From Schleiferiaceae bacterium (GTDB taxonomy: Bacteria > Bacteroidota > Bacteroidia > Flavobacteriales > Schleiferiaceae): a stretch of DNA of 54,206 nucleotides. Position numbers and translations under genes: made by a program. The notes below the pieces were generated by a model. The model was given only the letters and a program-made list of their open reading frames with translations. It was not told where the DNA came from and did not search any database. Numbering within the stretch: position 1 is the first letter of the stretch; every line of letters begins with the position of its first letter. This document shows positions 33,406 to 41,900 of the stretch, in pieces. The DNA lies in assembly GCA_018401735.1 (NCBI GenBank), contig JAGYKI010000019.1, forward strand, positions 1 to 54,206, in the 5' to 3' direction.

Positions 33406-36198
33406 ATGAAGAAACTCTTTTTGGTCTTAAGTTTACTATTCGCAGTTCATGCGGAGCTTAGGGCGCAAAAGCTTTTTAATGTAAATAAAGGGCAGAATTT
33501 AGAATCGGTATACGGGGGAGTCGGACTAGAGGAATCGCGTGATATTATTGATTATCAAGAAGGCTTTATAATGGCAGGCTGGCAAGAGGTTTCAAACAAT
33601 AATAAGCCCCTTTCGGTAGATGCGTCTTTATGGATATTAAATCATGCGGGCTCTGCTATCGTTTCCAAAACTTATGGTAGTCCACACTATGCCGAAATAG
33701 GAGAGGGCCTGGCAAGGGCCAAGGATCAAATATTTTTAGCTTATCGTAAAACCACCGAGGAAAATAGCTTAGCCAATGTTAGCGCGAGCGATTCCTTGTT
33801 TGTTCTCGGTTTGGATTCCAAAGGGGAAATTCTTTGGGAGTTTAAACATGGTACGAAAAACTGGGGTTTCGCACCCAAAGATATTTTGGTGGATAGCCGC
33901 GGTGATATCGTGGTTTTAGTCAATAGTATTAATAAACAGGCGATTGAGGGAAGCTCTATTCTGAAATTAAATACACAGGGCAAGTTCCTCTATTCATCAG
34001 CTATTTATGCTGGTGAGGATACCCTTGGCGCTAACGCTTTTGAATTGATGGAATATGCTCCCAATCTCTACTATACCATTTGTAATGATTTATCAACTCA
34101 ATATCCTGCTTCTGTACTTTTTGATGGACAGAATAGTAAAAAGCTAACAAGTCACCCTCATAAAGAAGCCAAAAATGTTTTTCTCTTTGGCTTTGATATC
34201 GATAAAGACCAAGGATTCATTTATTCTGCGGGCTTCTCAGTTTCATCTGGCGACACCAATGCCTATATCGCGATTATTAACACTTCTTTTGAAATTACCA
34301 AAGAAATTAAAGATGGCAGACCCGGAATGGAAATGCTTAAGGATATTGGTTTAAGTGGTGAAACTTTAATTGCGGGCGGCTTAAGCAATTTTGAAACGGA
34401 AGGCGGTTTAGATGTAATTATCTACCACATTAATGCCCAAGATTCGATTGAATTGATTGAAACCATGGGCTCTAAATTTAACGAAACAATAAACCATATG
34501 CGCATTCTTAAAGATGATCCGCAAGTTTATTTCACCGGACAATTAATGCAACTGGGAGTGGAAGAAGGCAATGCCTATTTGGGCGGACTGATTGCCTATT
34601 CTGAAGAGGTGTCTTCCGAAAGCTGCTTGAATCCGCGTATTGCTTATGTCGATAATTTATTTACTCGCAATCCGAAAACCAAAGAAGTTAACGGCACCAC
34701 TGCTTTATTAACCAATCATGCGAGTTTTTTTCAGACGGTAAATCAGCATAATATTGAGTATGTAATTCTCTACGGTGCAGATGCATTAATGAATCAATGG
34801 TATTTGAATGGTGCGCAAAAATCGGGCGCACAATACGCCTGTGTCTTAGAACTGCGCAATTTACTGAAATACGCCGCCGATAATAATGAAAGCGTGCGTT
34901 TTGGCATGGCGATGGGCGGCTGGAAACCCATGTATACTAACAGCCTTATTGTAATTGATGATATTATCGCGCCGATATCTTATTTAAACCTTACCAGTAA
35001 CTCGGGCAAGCTGTCTTTTTTTGTTTTAGAGGATGAGTTTTGGAACCCCGGCGGCAACCGCGAGGTAGATATCGCCAATGAGGCGGGTTTCCGATCGTCT
35101 CCACGCGTACAAGCTTTATTGGGCACGGCTTCTTTACCCGCCTGGACCGATAGCACCACTTTTATTGATGATTTAAATACCTTGGATAGTAGCGTTTCGG
35201 ATGCGGCGAAGGCGGAACTTTTAGGTTATTACTATTTTAAATTGCAAAGAGAGCATTTGAGCTATTTGCGCGATTTAATGCAAATCAAAAATAGATCGGC
35301 CAATATTCAATTTATTGGTGATTACATTGGGGCCATAGAGATAGACTTGCCGCAAATAAGTTTTTGGAACGATAATAAAAATTACTATTTCCATTATAAT
35401 GTAAATACAGCGGCACCCAATTACACTCGTACCACCGAGGAAGCTCAGCGTAATTTAATGGCCGATAGCATTAAAACGCATATTGGTGTGGATGGCGTTT
35501 TTTTAGCTAATTACGTTTTCGCTAGCAGCGATAGCGCAACTATAGATTACCGATATACCAGTACTAATCGAAAAACCGCTAGAACCTTAGAGGCTTTCAT
35601 GCAAATTAGTCCTAACCGAAAATTACCTTTAATTCCCATATTAAGTGCAGAAGATGCCAATAATTGTAATCGCGATTCATCTTCGCGTGGCTTTTTAGGC
35701 AATTGGTTGGGCGGCCCTAATAGTTTGCAAAGTGCCGAAATGCAATGGATGAACCAGTATAGAATGGCTTATGATGGAAATACTGCGCCCAATTATAATT
35801 ACTGCCCTACTTGTGCTACTGGCGTTGAAGTGCGCGGCATGTGCTGGTATTTGCTTAATTGTGTCGAAGCCAATCATGCGGTGGTTCCTCCTTTTTCCGA
35901 TTATGGTTTATCGCCTTGCTTTGCGCCAAATACGCATGTATTTTTTGGTCAAAATGAAATGGCTGTTAATTGGAGTATTTACCCGAATCCAGCGGAGGAC
36001 TTTTTAGTTATAAATCCACTCAATAGAACCGACCAAAATTACCAGTATCAACTTTTAGATATCAATGGCAGAGTTCTTTTAAGCTCTGATAACCTGCTAG
36101 GCACGAGTAGATTAGAGCTTAGTAGTCTAGCTCGCGGAGTGTATGTTTTAAACCTCCGAAGGGGCAATAATTTTAGTTCCTTTAAAATTTTACATTAA
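33406..36198 (+). CDS. Large T9SS-secreted protein of unknown function
   Basis: A 930-residue protein with a signal peptide ending near LRAQ. Residues 25-395 look like a beta-propeller of short repeats (for example DIIDYQEGFIMAGWQ, DILVDSRGDIVVLVN, GLSGETLIAGGLSNFE). Residues 400-840 start with CLNPRIAYVDNLF and look alpha/beta, perhaps barrel-like (NIEYVILYGADALMNQWYL, VRFGMAMGGWKPMY, IQFIGDYIGAIEIDLP). I do not recognise this part. It has several cysteines (YNYCPTCATGVEVRGMCWY) that may be disulfide-bonded outside the cell. The C-terminus is a type A T9SS sorting domain (IYPNPAEDFLVINP to GVYVLNLRRG). It may be a secreted hydrolase or binding protein; no catalytic motif is assigned. Confidence 0.82.
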   Translation: MKKLFLVLSLLFAVHAELRAQKLFNVNKGQNLESVYGGVGLEESRDIIDYQEGFIMAGWQEVSNNNKPLSVDASLWILNHAGSAIVSKTYGSPHYAEIGEGLARAKDQIFLAYRKTTEENSLANVSASDSLFVLGLDSKGEILWEFKHGTKNWGFAPKDILVDSRGDIVVLVNSINKQAIEGSSILKLNTQGKFLYSSAIYAGEDTLGANAFELMEYAPNLYYTICNDLSTQYPASVLFDGQNSKKLTSHPHKEAKNVFLFGFDIDKDQGFIYSAGFSVSSGDTNAYIAIINTSFEITKEIKDGRPGMEMLKDIGLSGETLIAGGLSNFETEGGLDVIIYHINAQDSIELIETMGSKFNETINHMRILKDDPQVYFTGQLMQLGVEEGNAYLGGLIAYSEEVSSESCLNPRIAYVDNLFTRNPKTKEVNGTTALLTNHASFFQTVNQHNIEYVILYGADALMNQWYLNGAQKSGAQYACVLELRNLLKYAADNNESVRFGMAMGGWKPMYTNSLIVIDDIIAPISYLNLTSNSGKLSFFVLEDEFWNPGGNREVDIANEAGFRSSPRVQALLGTASLPAWTDSTTFIDDLNTLDSSVSDAAKAELLGYYYFKLQREHLSYLRDLMQIKNRSANIQFIGDYIGAIEIDLPQISFWNDNKNYYFHYNVNTAAPNYTRTTEEAQRNLMADSIKTHIGVDGVFLANYVFASSDSATIDYRYTSTNRKTARTLEAFMQISPNRKLPLIPILSAEDANNCNRDSSSRGFLGNWLGGPNSLQSAEMQWMNQYRMAYDGNTAPNYNYCPTCATGVEVRGMCWYLLNCVEANHAVVPPFSDYGLSPCFAPNTHVFFGQNEMAVNWSIYPNPAEDFLVINPLNRTDQNYQYQLLDINGRVLLSSDNLLGTSRLELSSLARGVYVLNLRRGNNFSSFKILH

Positions 36199-36420
36199 GG
36201 CTTAGGCGCTAGATTTTTAACGATGCTGATCGATATAAATCATATTGCCGTCAGGGTCTGTTAAAGTAAGACTAGCTGGACCACTAGAACTGGCATCGAT
36301 CGTGGGACTGGTGGCGATACCATCTGCACTTAGTGACTGCTGAATGGCCCTTATATCATCAAAGCTTTCGACGTTTTTACCCTTCTCATCCCAACCAGGA
36401 TTGAAGGTGAGAATATTTCC

Positions 36421-36425
36421 TTCAA
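36421..36425. repeat. Target-site duplication, left copy
   Basis: TTCAA flanks the element on its left; the identical word flanks the right end at 36688-36692. Only one copy is needed to rebuild the VOC reading frame. Confidence 0.75.
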
Positions 36426-36687
36426 ACCTGAGGTCGATGTAAAATTAGGTCTCAGACCTCTTATAAATAGTGGGTTTTAAGCCGAAGCGCTGAAGCAATA
36501 GCGGGCTATTGCGAAGGGCTAAGGCGCAGAAAAACGCTTTTTAGAAGAGGCTTAGCAATTTTTTTTCAATAAAAATGAAAATCCGGCTTCTAGTTCATTT
36601 GCTGTAGCCCGCTACAGCTGCACGATCTAGATTGGTCTTTTCCTTTTCTTGAAAATTTGAGACGATAATTTTACGCCGATCTCAGGT
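36426..36687. mobile_element. 262-bp MITE-like element with terminal inverted repeats
   Basis: Both ends, read inward, begin ACCTGAG, then R, TCG, RY and GTAAAATTA: 22 positions with three mismatches, all transitions. It is flanked by 5-bp TTCAA duplications. No transposase fragment is readable inside. The interior holds two perfect 8-bp hairpins of similar core: GCAATAGC-GG-GCTATTGC (36495-36512) and GCTGTAGC-CC-GCTACAGC (36601-36618), plus GGTCT-C-AGACC near the left end. These features fit a miniature, non-autonomous transposon moved by a transposase encoded elsewhere. The parent IS family is not identified from sequence alone. Confidence 0.8.
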
Positions 36688-36692
36688 TTCAA
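36688..36692. repeat. Target-site duplication, right copy
   Basis: TTCAA matches the copy at 36421-36425. The next base, continuing into ACATGCC, is original VOC coding sequence. Confidence 0.75.
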
Positions 36693-37048
36693 ACATGCCT
36701 TGGAAAAGACCGATAAGGGAGTTTTCATTTTTCATGATGAGGTAGTTTTTGCTGAGGTCACCACCGAGAACGCTAAAGCCGAGCTTTTCATAAAAGGCTT
36801 GGGAAACTTTTAAATCTTTAACACTGAGGCTTACGGAAAAGGCACCTAATTTCATGGTTTCATTTTTAATATTATTGGTCTGAGCATCTGCGAAAGCGGA
36901 TACACTTTTAAGGCTAAAACCCATTGCAATGGCTAAGCTAAAGCCAATAAATAAGAGCGTCAATTTTTTCATTAGGATTGGTCTTTTGTATGTTTCTAAA
37001 TTAATTTATCATCTCTTGCTTTCGCAGTGATTGAAATTTTTATAATTT

Positions 37049-37067
37049 TACCTCAGATTCTGAGGTA
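37049..37067. promoter_or_regulatory. Palindromic operator candidate at the PadR gene start
   Basis: TACCTCAG-ATT-CTGAGGTA is a perfect 8-bp inverted repeat whose last base is the A of the PadR ATG. A near-match to the -7 box (TAATTTTA, 37043-37050) runs into its left arm. PadR dimers bind such dyads, so autorepression is likely; this is inference. Confidence 0.55.
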
Positions 37068-37393
37068 TGAAAAAATCCTATATTAAAGGTTTTTTAGAAG
37101 ATATTATTCTCCATTTAATTGCTCAAGAAGGCGAAAGTTATGGTTATGCCCTCACGCGTTTGGTAGAAGAAAAAACCAAAGGCATCATTACCTTAAATGA
37201 AGGTGCGCTTTATCCTGTCTTGCACAAGCTAGAAAATGAGGGTTTACTAGTAAGTGAATTTAAAGATAGCGGAACTCGTCCTCGCAAGTATTACCGCCTA
37301 GCGGCCAAGCCAGAAGCGAAGGAAAGAGTAGAGGAGATGGCGCTTTCAGCGAAAGCTTATATAACTGCTTTAAACGGTTTATTTAGTTCTTAA
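37067..37393 (+). CDS. PadR-family transcriptional regulator
   Basis: A 108-residue winged-helix protein. The pattern is typical: LEDIILHLIAQEGESYGYALTRLVEE, then NEGALYPVLHKLENEGLLVSEFKDSGTRPRKYYRL, and a C-terminal dimerisation helix. The usual PadR arginine/tyrosine wing RPRKYYRL is intact. This is the short (subfamily 2-like) type, which commonly represses an adjacent membrane-protein gene. The next gene starts within its stop codon (TAATG), so the two are coupled. A palindrome overlapping the start codon is the likely autoregulatory operator. The ligand is unknown. Confidence 0.92.
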   Translation: MKKSYIKGFLEDIILHLIAQEGESYGYALTRLVEEKTKGIITLNEGALYPVLHKLENEGLLVSEFKDSGTRPRKYYRLAAKPEAKERVEEMALSAKAYITALNGLFSS

Positions 37394-38121
37394 TGGAAAT
37401 ACAAAAGGAGAGAACAGTTAGCCCCGAAGAATTACAATTCATCTTTAACTTCTGTAAGAAGAAGGATATTTATTATGTAGATCTGCGCATGGAATTGGTG
37501 GATCACCTTGCTAGCCGCGTGGAGGATATTTGGGAGAAAAATCCACAACTTAGTTTTAAGGATGCATTCCATAAGGTGTATAAGTCTTTTGGGATTTTTG
37601 GGATGTTAACTTTGGTAGAAGAGCATTCTAAAATTGTTACTAAAAAGTATTGGACACACACGAAGCAGGAGTTTAAGCATTGGTTAAGGCCGCCGCAGAT
37701 TTTTGCCACAGTCCTTTTTATGTTGCTCTGCTATTTGAGTTTAAAAGCACTACCAGTTTTAAATACAATCATATGGGGTGTAATTTATGTAAGTGCTTTA
37801 TCTACATTTATTTACATGTTTATAAAAGCGAAAAGGCTTTCTAAAAGAATATCTGGAGAGAAGTCGATGCTACTCGCCAGTTCCCGTTATTATTGGTGGT
37901 TTTTATACTATCTCCTAATCCTGCCTGGGCAATCGCAATTTGCTGCTGACATGACTTTTAATTTTTCACCGGCACCAATGCTTAGTGAAGGTGGAATAAT
38001 ATTCACCTCCGTGTTTTTCTGCCTTGCCCTTATCTATAGCGTGGCCAATCTTAAAATGTTAGCCCTGGCGGAAGATCAAGTAGAGAGTTTAAAAGAGAGG
38101 TTGAGTTTTTATCGGGTTTAA
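37393..38121 (+). CDS. PadR-linked membrane protein with HAAS-like N-terminal domain
   Basis: A 242-residue protein. The first 80 residues (DLRMELVDHLASRVEDIWEK, LSFKDAFHKVYKSFG) resemble the HAAS/DUF1700-type helical module often encoded beside PadR regulators. About four hydrophobic segments follow (near residues 102-118, 122-143, 168-186 and 195-220), then a short cytoplasmic end. Such pairs are thought to form a regulator/membrane-sensor unit, and the PadR protein probably controls the membrane gene. The family assignment is tentative because the DUF1700 signature is weak by eye. It overlaps the PadR gene by one base. Confidence 0.75.
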   Translation: MEIQKERTVSPEELQFIFNFCKKKDIYYVDLRMELVDHLASRVEDIWEKNPQLSFKDAFHKVYKSFGIFGMLTLVEEHSKIVTKKYWTHTKQEFKHWLRPPQIFATVLFMLLCYLSLKALPVLNTIIWGVIYVSALSTFIYMFIKAKRLSKRISGEKSMLLASSRYYWWFLYYLLILPGQSQFAADMTFNFSPAPMLSEGGIIFTSVFFCLALIYSVANLKMLALAEDQVESLKERLSFYRV

Positions 38122-38249
38122 ATCCTAGTCTCCTGATTACTCAAACATTAGGGTCCTAATTTCCTTAAACCTAAAAACATAATCCCTTCATCGAAAATTA
38201 TGGGCTGCTCGTCTGCTATTTAAACATCTTAGCAAGATAATCCAGTCAG

Positions 38250-41200
38250 ATGAAAAGATTTACTATTCTCGTACTAGTGGTTTTGGGCTTTATTTTTAGT
38301 CCACTGCAAGCCCAATTTAATTTTAGCGCAACTGGTCTTAATGGCGTTTCCATAACTAATCCCACGTCTTTAGATTTTGGTCCTGATGGGCGACTTTACG
38401 TCTCGGTACAATCTGGCGAAATCTATGCCTACACCGTGCAAAGGCAAAGCGCCAATAGCTATAATATTATCGCCACCGAAACAATTTTATCGGTGAAGCA
38501 AATCCAAAATCACAACGATAATGATGGTGCCTTGCATAATGTAGTGAAGCGCCAAATCACTGGATTAATGGTAGATGGAACCGCTACTAATCCCATTATT
38601 TACGTTACTTCCAGCGATTACCGCATAGGCGGTGGTGGTGGCGGTTCGGATATTAATCTGGATTCTAATTCGGGAATAATTTCACGCTTGGTTTGGGATG
38701 GTAGCCAGTGGATTAAAGTGGATTTGGTTCGTGGGCTGCCTCGCTCGGAAGAAAACCACAGCACTAATGGGCTGCAAATCGATAAAATTAACAATATTCT
38801 TTACGTTGCATCAGGCGGAAACACCAATGCTGGCGCACCCTCGAATAACTTTGCTTTCCTAACTGAGTACGCATTATCTGCCGCAATTCTATCAGTAGAT
38901 CTAAACGATATCAATGCACGTCCGGTTTTAACTGATGCCCTAGATGGCAGCCTCTATATTTACGATTTACCCACCTTAGATGATCCTACTCGTGCCAATG
39001 CAAACGGTATCGACGATCCCAATCAGCCTGGTTATAATGGTATTGATATCAATGATCCTTTCGGGGGAAATGATGGTTTAAACCAAGCCAAGTGGACCAC
39101 CAATAGCCCCGTGCAAGTCTATGCCACTGGATTTAGAAATGCTTTTGATGTGGTGCTTACGCAAGATGGCAAAATGTACACTTGGGATAATGGCGCGAAT
39201 CAAGGTTGGGGTGGACATCCCGCTAATGAAGGCGTGGGAACTGCTACCAATAATTGGGTAATCGGTGAACCAGGTTCTACGGGACCCGGCCCCAACGACG
39301 ATAAGGTGAACAATAAAGATGGTTTGCATTTTATTAGCGGTCAAGGTTATTACGGAGGACATCCCAATCCGGTTAGAGCGAATCCGCTTGGAGCAGGATT
39401 ATTTACCCACGATCATGCTAATGGCGCGGGTGGATTAAATGGTGTTTGGCGTCAAGCTGTTACCGGAAACCCCGCTACCACTTTACCAGTCGATTGGCCT
39501 CCGGTTGATCCCAGTTTGGCCGATCCCATCGAAGGCGACTTTCAAAATGCGGGGGTGGATGATCCATCGCTTTTCACCATTACGGCCTCTACTAATGGAA
39601 TGGCTGAATATACCGCCAGTAATTTTAGTGGACAAATGCAAGGTAATTTGCTGGCAGCCAGCTTTAACGGGAATATTTACTCGGTTAATCGTAATGCGCA
39701 AGGCAGTATTAATAGCGCATCTGACGTAAGTGTTTTAGCCACAGGCTTTGGTGCGGTGCCCCTAGATGTGTGTAGCCAAGGCGATAACGATATTTTCCCC
39801 GGTACCATTTGGGCAGCCACCTACGGTTCCAATGCCATTACCATTTTTGAACCGCAAGATTTTGTGCAATGCTCGGGGGCAGATGACCCCACCATTGACG
39901 AGGATTTAGATGGCTATTCCAATGCCGATGAAATTGCCAACGGCACCGACCCTTGCAATGGAGCTAGCTTTCCGGCCGATAATGATAAAACCTTAATCAA
40001 TGGTTTTAAGGTAAGTGATCTTAATGATCCCGATGATGACGATGATGGTTTAAACGATCAAGTGGATTTTTTTGCCTTGGATGCCAGTAATGGTACTACT
40101 CTTAATATAGCTTTCGATTATCCACTGCTTAACGGTGATCCGGGCATTGGTTTGTACGGCCTCGGTTTTACGGGCTTTATGAGCAATGGCATTAACGATT
40201 ATTTAGAGCTCTATAAAAATGAAGATAATAGTCCTGTAGAAATTATCGCTGGCGGAGCAGTAGGCTTACTTTCCTTCAACAATGCGCCTGCGGGTTCTCC
40301 TTTTGGAGCCAATAACGATTTGAAAAATGGTTTTCAATTCGGCGTGCAAGTAGATCAGCAAACCTTAGCCTTTGAACTAGAAACGGCGATTTTAGGTCCG
40401 CTTTTTCAGGCCAATCCCCAAGGTGATCAGTTTCATGCTTTTTATATTGGAACGGGCGATCAAGACAATTACATCATGATCGGCGCCAATGCCAATCAGG
40501 GTAATTTGGTGATGAGCGTATGGCAGGAAGAAAATGGCCAGTTAATCCAAAGTGATTTCCCACTGACGGGACTAGCAGCGGCTTCGGAAATTAGTTTCTT
40601 TTTAGAGATCAACCCATTAAACCAAAGTATTCAGCCGAAAATTGATTTTGGTAACGGTGTGCAAAACTTGGGAGCGGCAATTACTTTTCCAGCTTTTATG
40701 CAGACGATTTTTAGTTCCAATCAGGCTTTGGCAGTGGGAGTGGCTACGGGAAAAGCTTCCGCAGACCCCTCATTTAATGCTACGTACGATTATATTAAAG
40801 CGAATTTTACTCCCAATACCTTAGCGGGAGAATGGACTTATATTAATGACGCATCTAGCTGCCAAGCTTTAGGAAACAGTGGCTCTTGTCCTCAAGGCCG
40901 CCACGAAGCCGCTTATGTGCAGGCAGGCGAATACTTCGTGCTTTTGGGAGGACGAGAGCATGGCTCTAATGTGAATCTCTATAATCCAACCACCGATACT
41001 TGGACAGCGGGGGCGTCGCTAGGTTTTCCTTTGCATCACTTTCAGGCCATTAGCCATGAAGGATTGGTTTATGTAATAGGTGGCATGACGGGTAATTTCC
41101 CCAACGAAACACCGCTCGATCGAATTTATATTTACGATCCCTTGGCGGACGCTTGGCACCAAGGCCCAATAATTCCCCAAAATAGAAGAAGAGGCAGCGC

Positions 41201-41900
41201 GGGTTCGGTGGTGTACCAAGATAAGTTCTACTTAATTGGCGGTATTCAAAACGGGCATACTAGTGGCTGGGTGCCTTGGTTCGATCAATTTGATCCCGCA
41301 AGCAATACTTGGACAGCCCTTAATGATGCGCCTCGTTCGCGCGATCATTTTCACGCCAGTTTAAAAGATGGTAAACTCTACGCGGCCGGTGGAAGAAACA
41401 CTGGTTTAACGGGCTATTTCAGCGATAATATTGCGGCGGTAGATGTGTATGATTTTAATACCCAATCTTGGAGCACCTTAGCTAATAATTTACCCAGACC
41501 AGTAGCTGCGGCTAGTACTGCTATTATTGGCAATGAATTATTAGTAATAGGAGGAGAAGATACCGCAGCAACCGCGTCTAATCTTACCCAAGCTTTAAAC
41601 TTAAGCGATTACAGCTGGCGCCTACTCGATTCTTTAAACGAAGGTCGTCACGGAACGCAAGCGATTGTTAATAATCAGAAAGTATATGTGGCCTCTGGTT
41701 CTCCTGTAAAGGGCGGCGGACAATTACTAACGCAGGAAGTATTTAGCTTCTTGGCTAATCCTAGTTTACCGCAGTTAAACGCTAGCATTAAAAGTAACTT
41801 AGTACTAGCCGCAGCAGTCGATTTCGGAACTATTGCGGCAGGTCAATCTGCACAAGCCACTATTTGGTTGAAAACCAAAATGGTAACCAAGCGATTTTAA
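38250..41900 (+). CDS. Giant secreted Kelch/PQQ-propeller protein, 5' part of a frameshifted gene
   Basis: The first 1216 residues of what was probably a single protein of about 2400 residues. It has a signal peptide (ending SPLQAQ) and a glucose/sorbosone-dehydrogenase-like propeller (residues 25-540: TSLDFGPDGRLYVSVQSGEI, GLMVDGTATNPIIYV). A calcium-type thrombospondin-3-like stretch follows (DEDLDGYSNADEIANGTDPC, DPDDDDDGLNDQVD), then a jelly-roll module, and about six Kelch repeats (residues 870-1165: VLLGGREHGSN, VYVIGGMTG, FYLIGGIQNG). The last part is the start of an Ig-like domain (VDFGTIAAGQSAQATIWL), after which ten out-of-frame residues precede a stop. The next gene continues that domain in another frame. 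The intact protein ends in a T9SS domain. Confidence 0.85.
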   Translation: MKRFTILVLVVLGFIFSPLQAQFNFSATGLNGVSITNPTSLDFGPDGRLYVSVQSGEIYAYTVQRQSANSYNIIATETILSVKQIQNHNDNDGALHNVVKRQITGLMVDGTATNPIIYVTSSDYRIGGGGGGSDINLDSNSGIISRLVWDGSQWIKVDLVRGLPRSEENHSTNGLQIDKINNILYVASGGNTNAGAPSNNFAFLTEYALSAAILSVDLNDINARPVLTDALDGSLYIYDLPTLDDPTRANANGIDDPNQPGYNGIDINDPFGGNDGLNQAKWTTNSPVQVYATGFRNAFDVVLTQDGKMYTWDNGANQGWGGHPANEGVGTATNNWVIGEPGSTGPGPNDDKVNNKDGLHFISGQGYYGGHPNPVRANPLGAGLFTHDHANGAGGLNGVWRQAVTGNPATTLPVDWPPVDPSLADPIEGDFQNAGVDDPSLFTITASTNGMAEYTASNFSGQMQGNLLAASFNGNIYSVNRNAQGSINSASDVSVLATGFGAVPLDVCSQGDNDIFPGTIWAATYGSNAITIFEPQDFVQCSGADDPTIDEDLDGYSNADEIANGTDPCNGASFPADNDKTLINGFKVSDLNDPDDDDDGLNDQVDFFALDASNGTTLNIAFDYPLLNGDPGIGLYGLGFTGFMSNGINDYLELYKNEDNSPVEIIAGGAVGLLSFNNAPAGSPFGANNDLKNGFQFGVQVDQQTLAFELETAILGPLFQANPQGDQFHAFYIGTGDQDNYIMIGANANQGNLVMSVWQEENGQLIQSDFPLTGLAAASEISFFLEINPLNQSIQPKIDFGNGVQNLGAAITFPAFMQTIFSSNQALAVGVATGKASADPSFNATYDYIKANFTPNTLAGEWTYINDASSCQALGNSGSCPQGRHEAAYVQAGEYFVLLGGREHGSNVNLYNPTTDTWTAGASLGFPLHHFQAISHEGLVYVIGGMTGNFPNETPLDRIYIYDPLADAWHQGPIIPQNRRRGSAGSVVYQDKFYLIGGIQNGHTSGWVPWFDQFDPASNTWTALNDAPRSRDHFHASLKDGKLYAAGGRNTGLTGYFSDNIAAVDVYDFNTQSWSTLANNLPRPVAAASTAIIGNELLVIGGEDTAATASNLTQALNLSDYSWRLLDSLNEGRHGTQAIVNNQKVYVASGSPVKGGGQLLTQEVFSFLANPSLPQLNASIKSNLVLAAAVDFGTIAAGQSAQATIWLKTKMVTKRF

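Larger units (their letters stand above)
36217..36972 (-). pseudogene. VOC/glyoxalase-family gene interrupted by a MITE-like element
   Basis: Read on the minus strand, the N-terminal part (36972-36688) encodes a signal peptide and the first half of a VOC domain ([35 protein letters not shown]). The C-terminal part (36420-36217) encodes the rest (GNILTFNPGWDEKGKNVESF, IRAIQQSLSADGI, LTDPDGNMIYIDQHR). Between them are 262 foreign bases plus a 5-base duplication. Removing 267 bases rejoins GMFE to GNILTFNPGW in frame and gives a 162-residue protein. At present translation ends at a TGA just inside the insertion (36684-36682), leaving 96 residues. VOC proteins of this type are metal-dependent glyoxalase/dioxygenase relatives of unknown substrate. 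An in-frame ATG at codon 40 is where cytoplasmic homologues usually start. Confidence 0.85.

Noticed and set aside
36426..36687. Transposase remnant inside the MITE-like element
   Set aside because: I read the interior on both strands and found stops throughout and no DDE, HUH or serine/tyrosine recombinase motif.
41864..41900. Programmed -1 frameshift between the two halves of the giant gene
   Set aside because: There is no X-XXY-YYZ heptamer in the zero frame and no obvious downstream stem or pseudoknot; a base deletion or sequence error is simpler.
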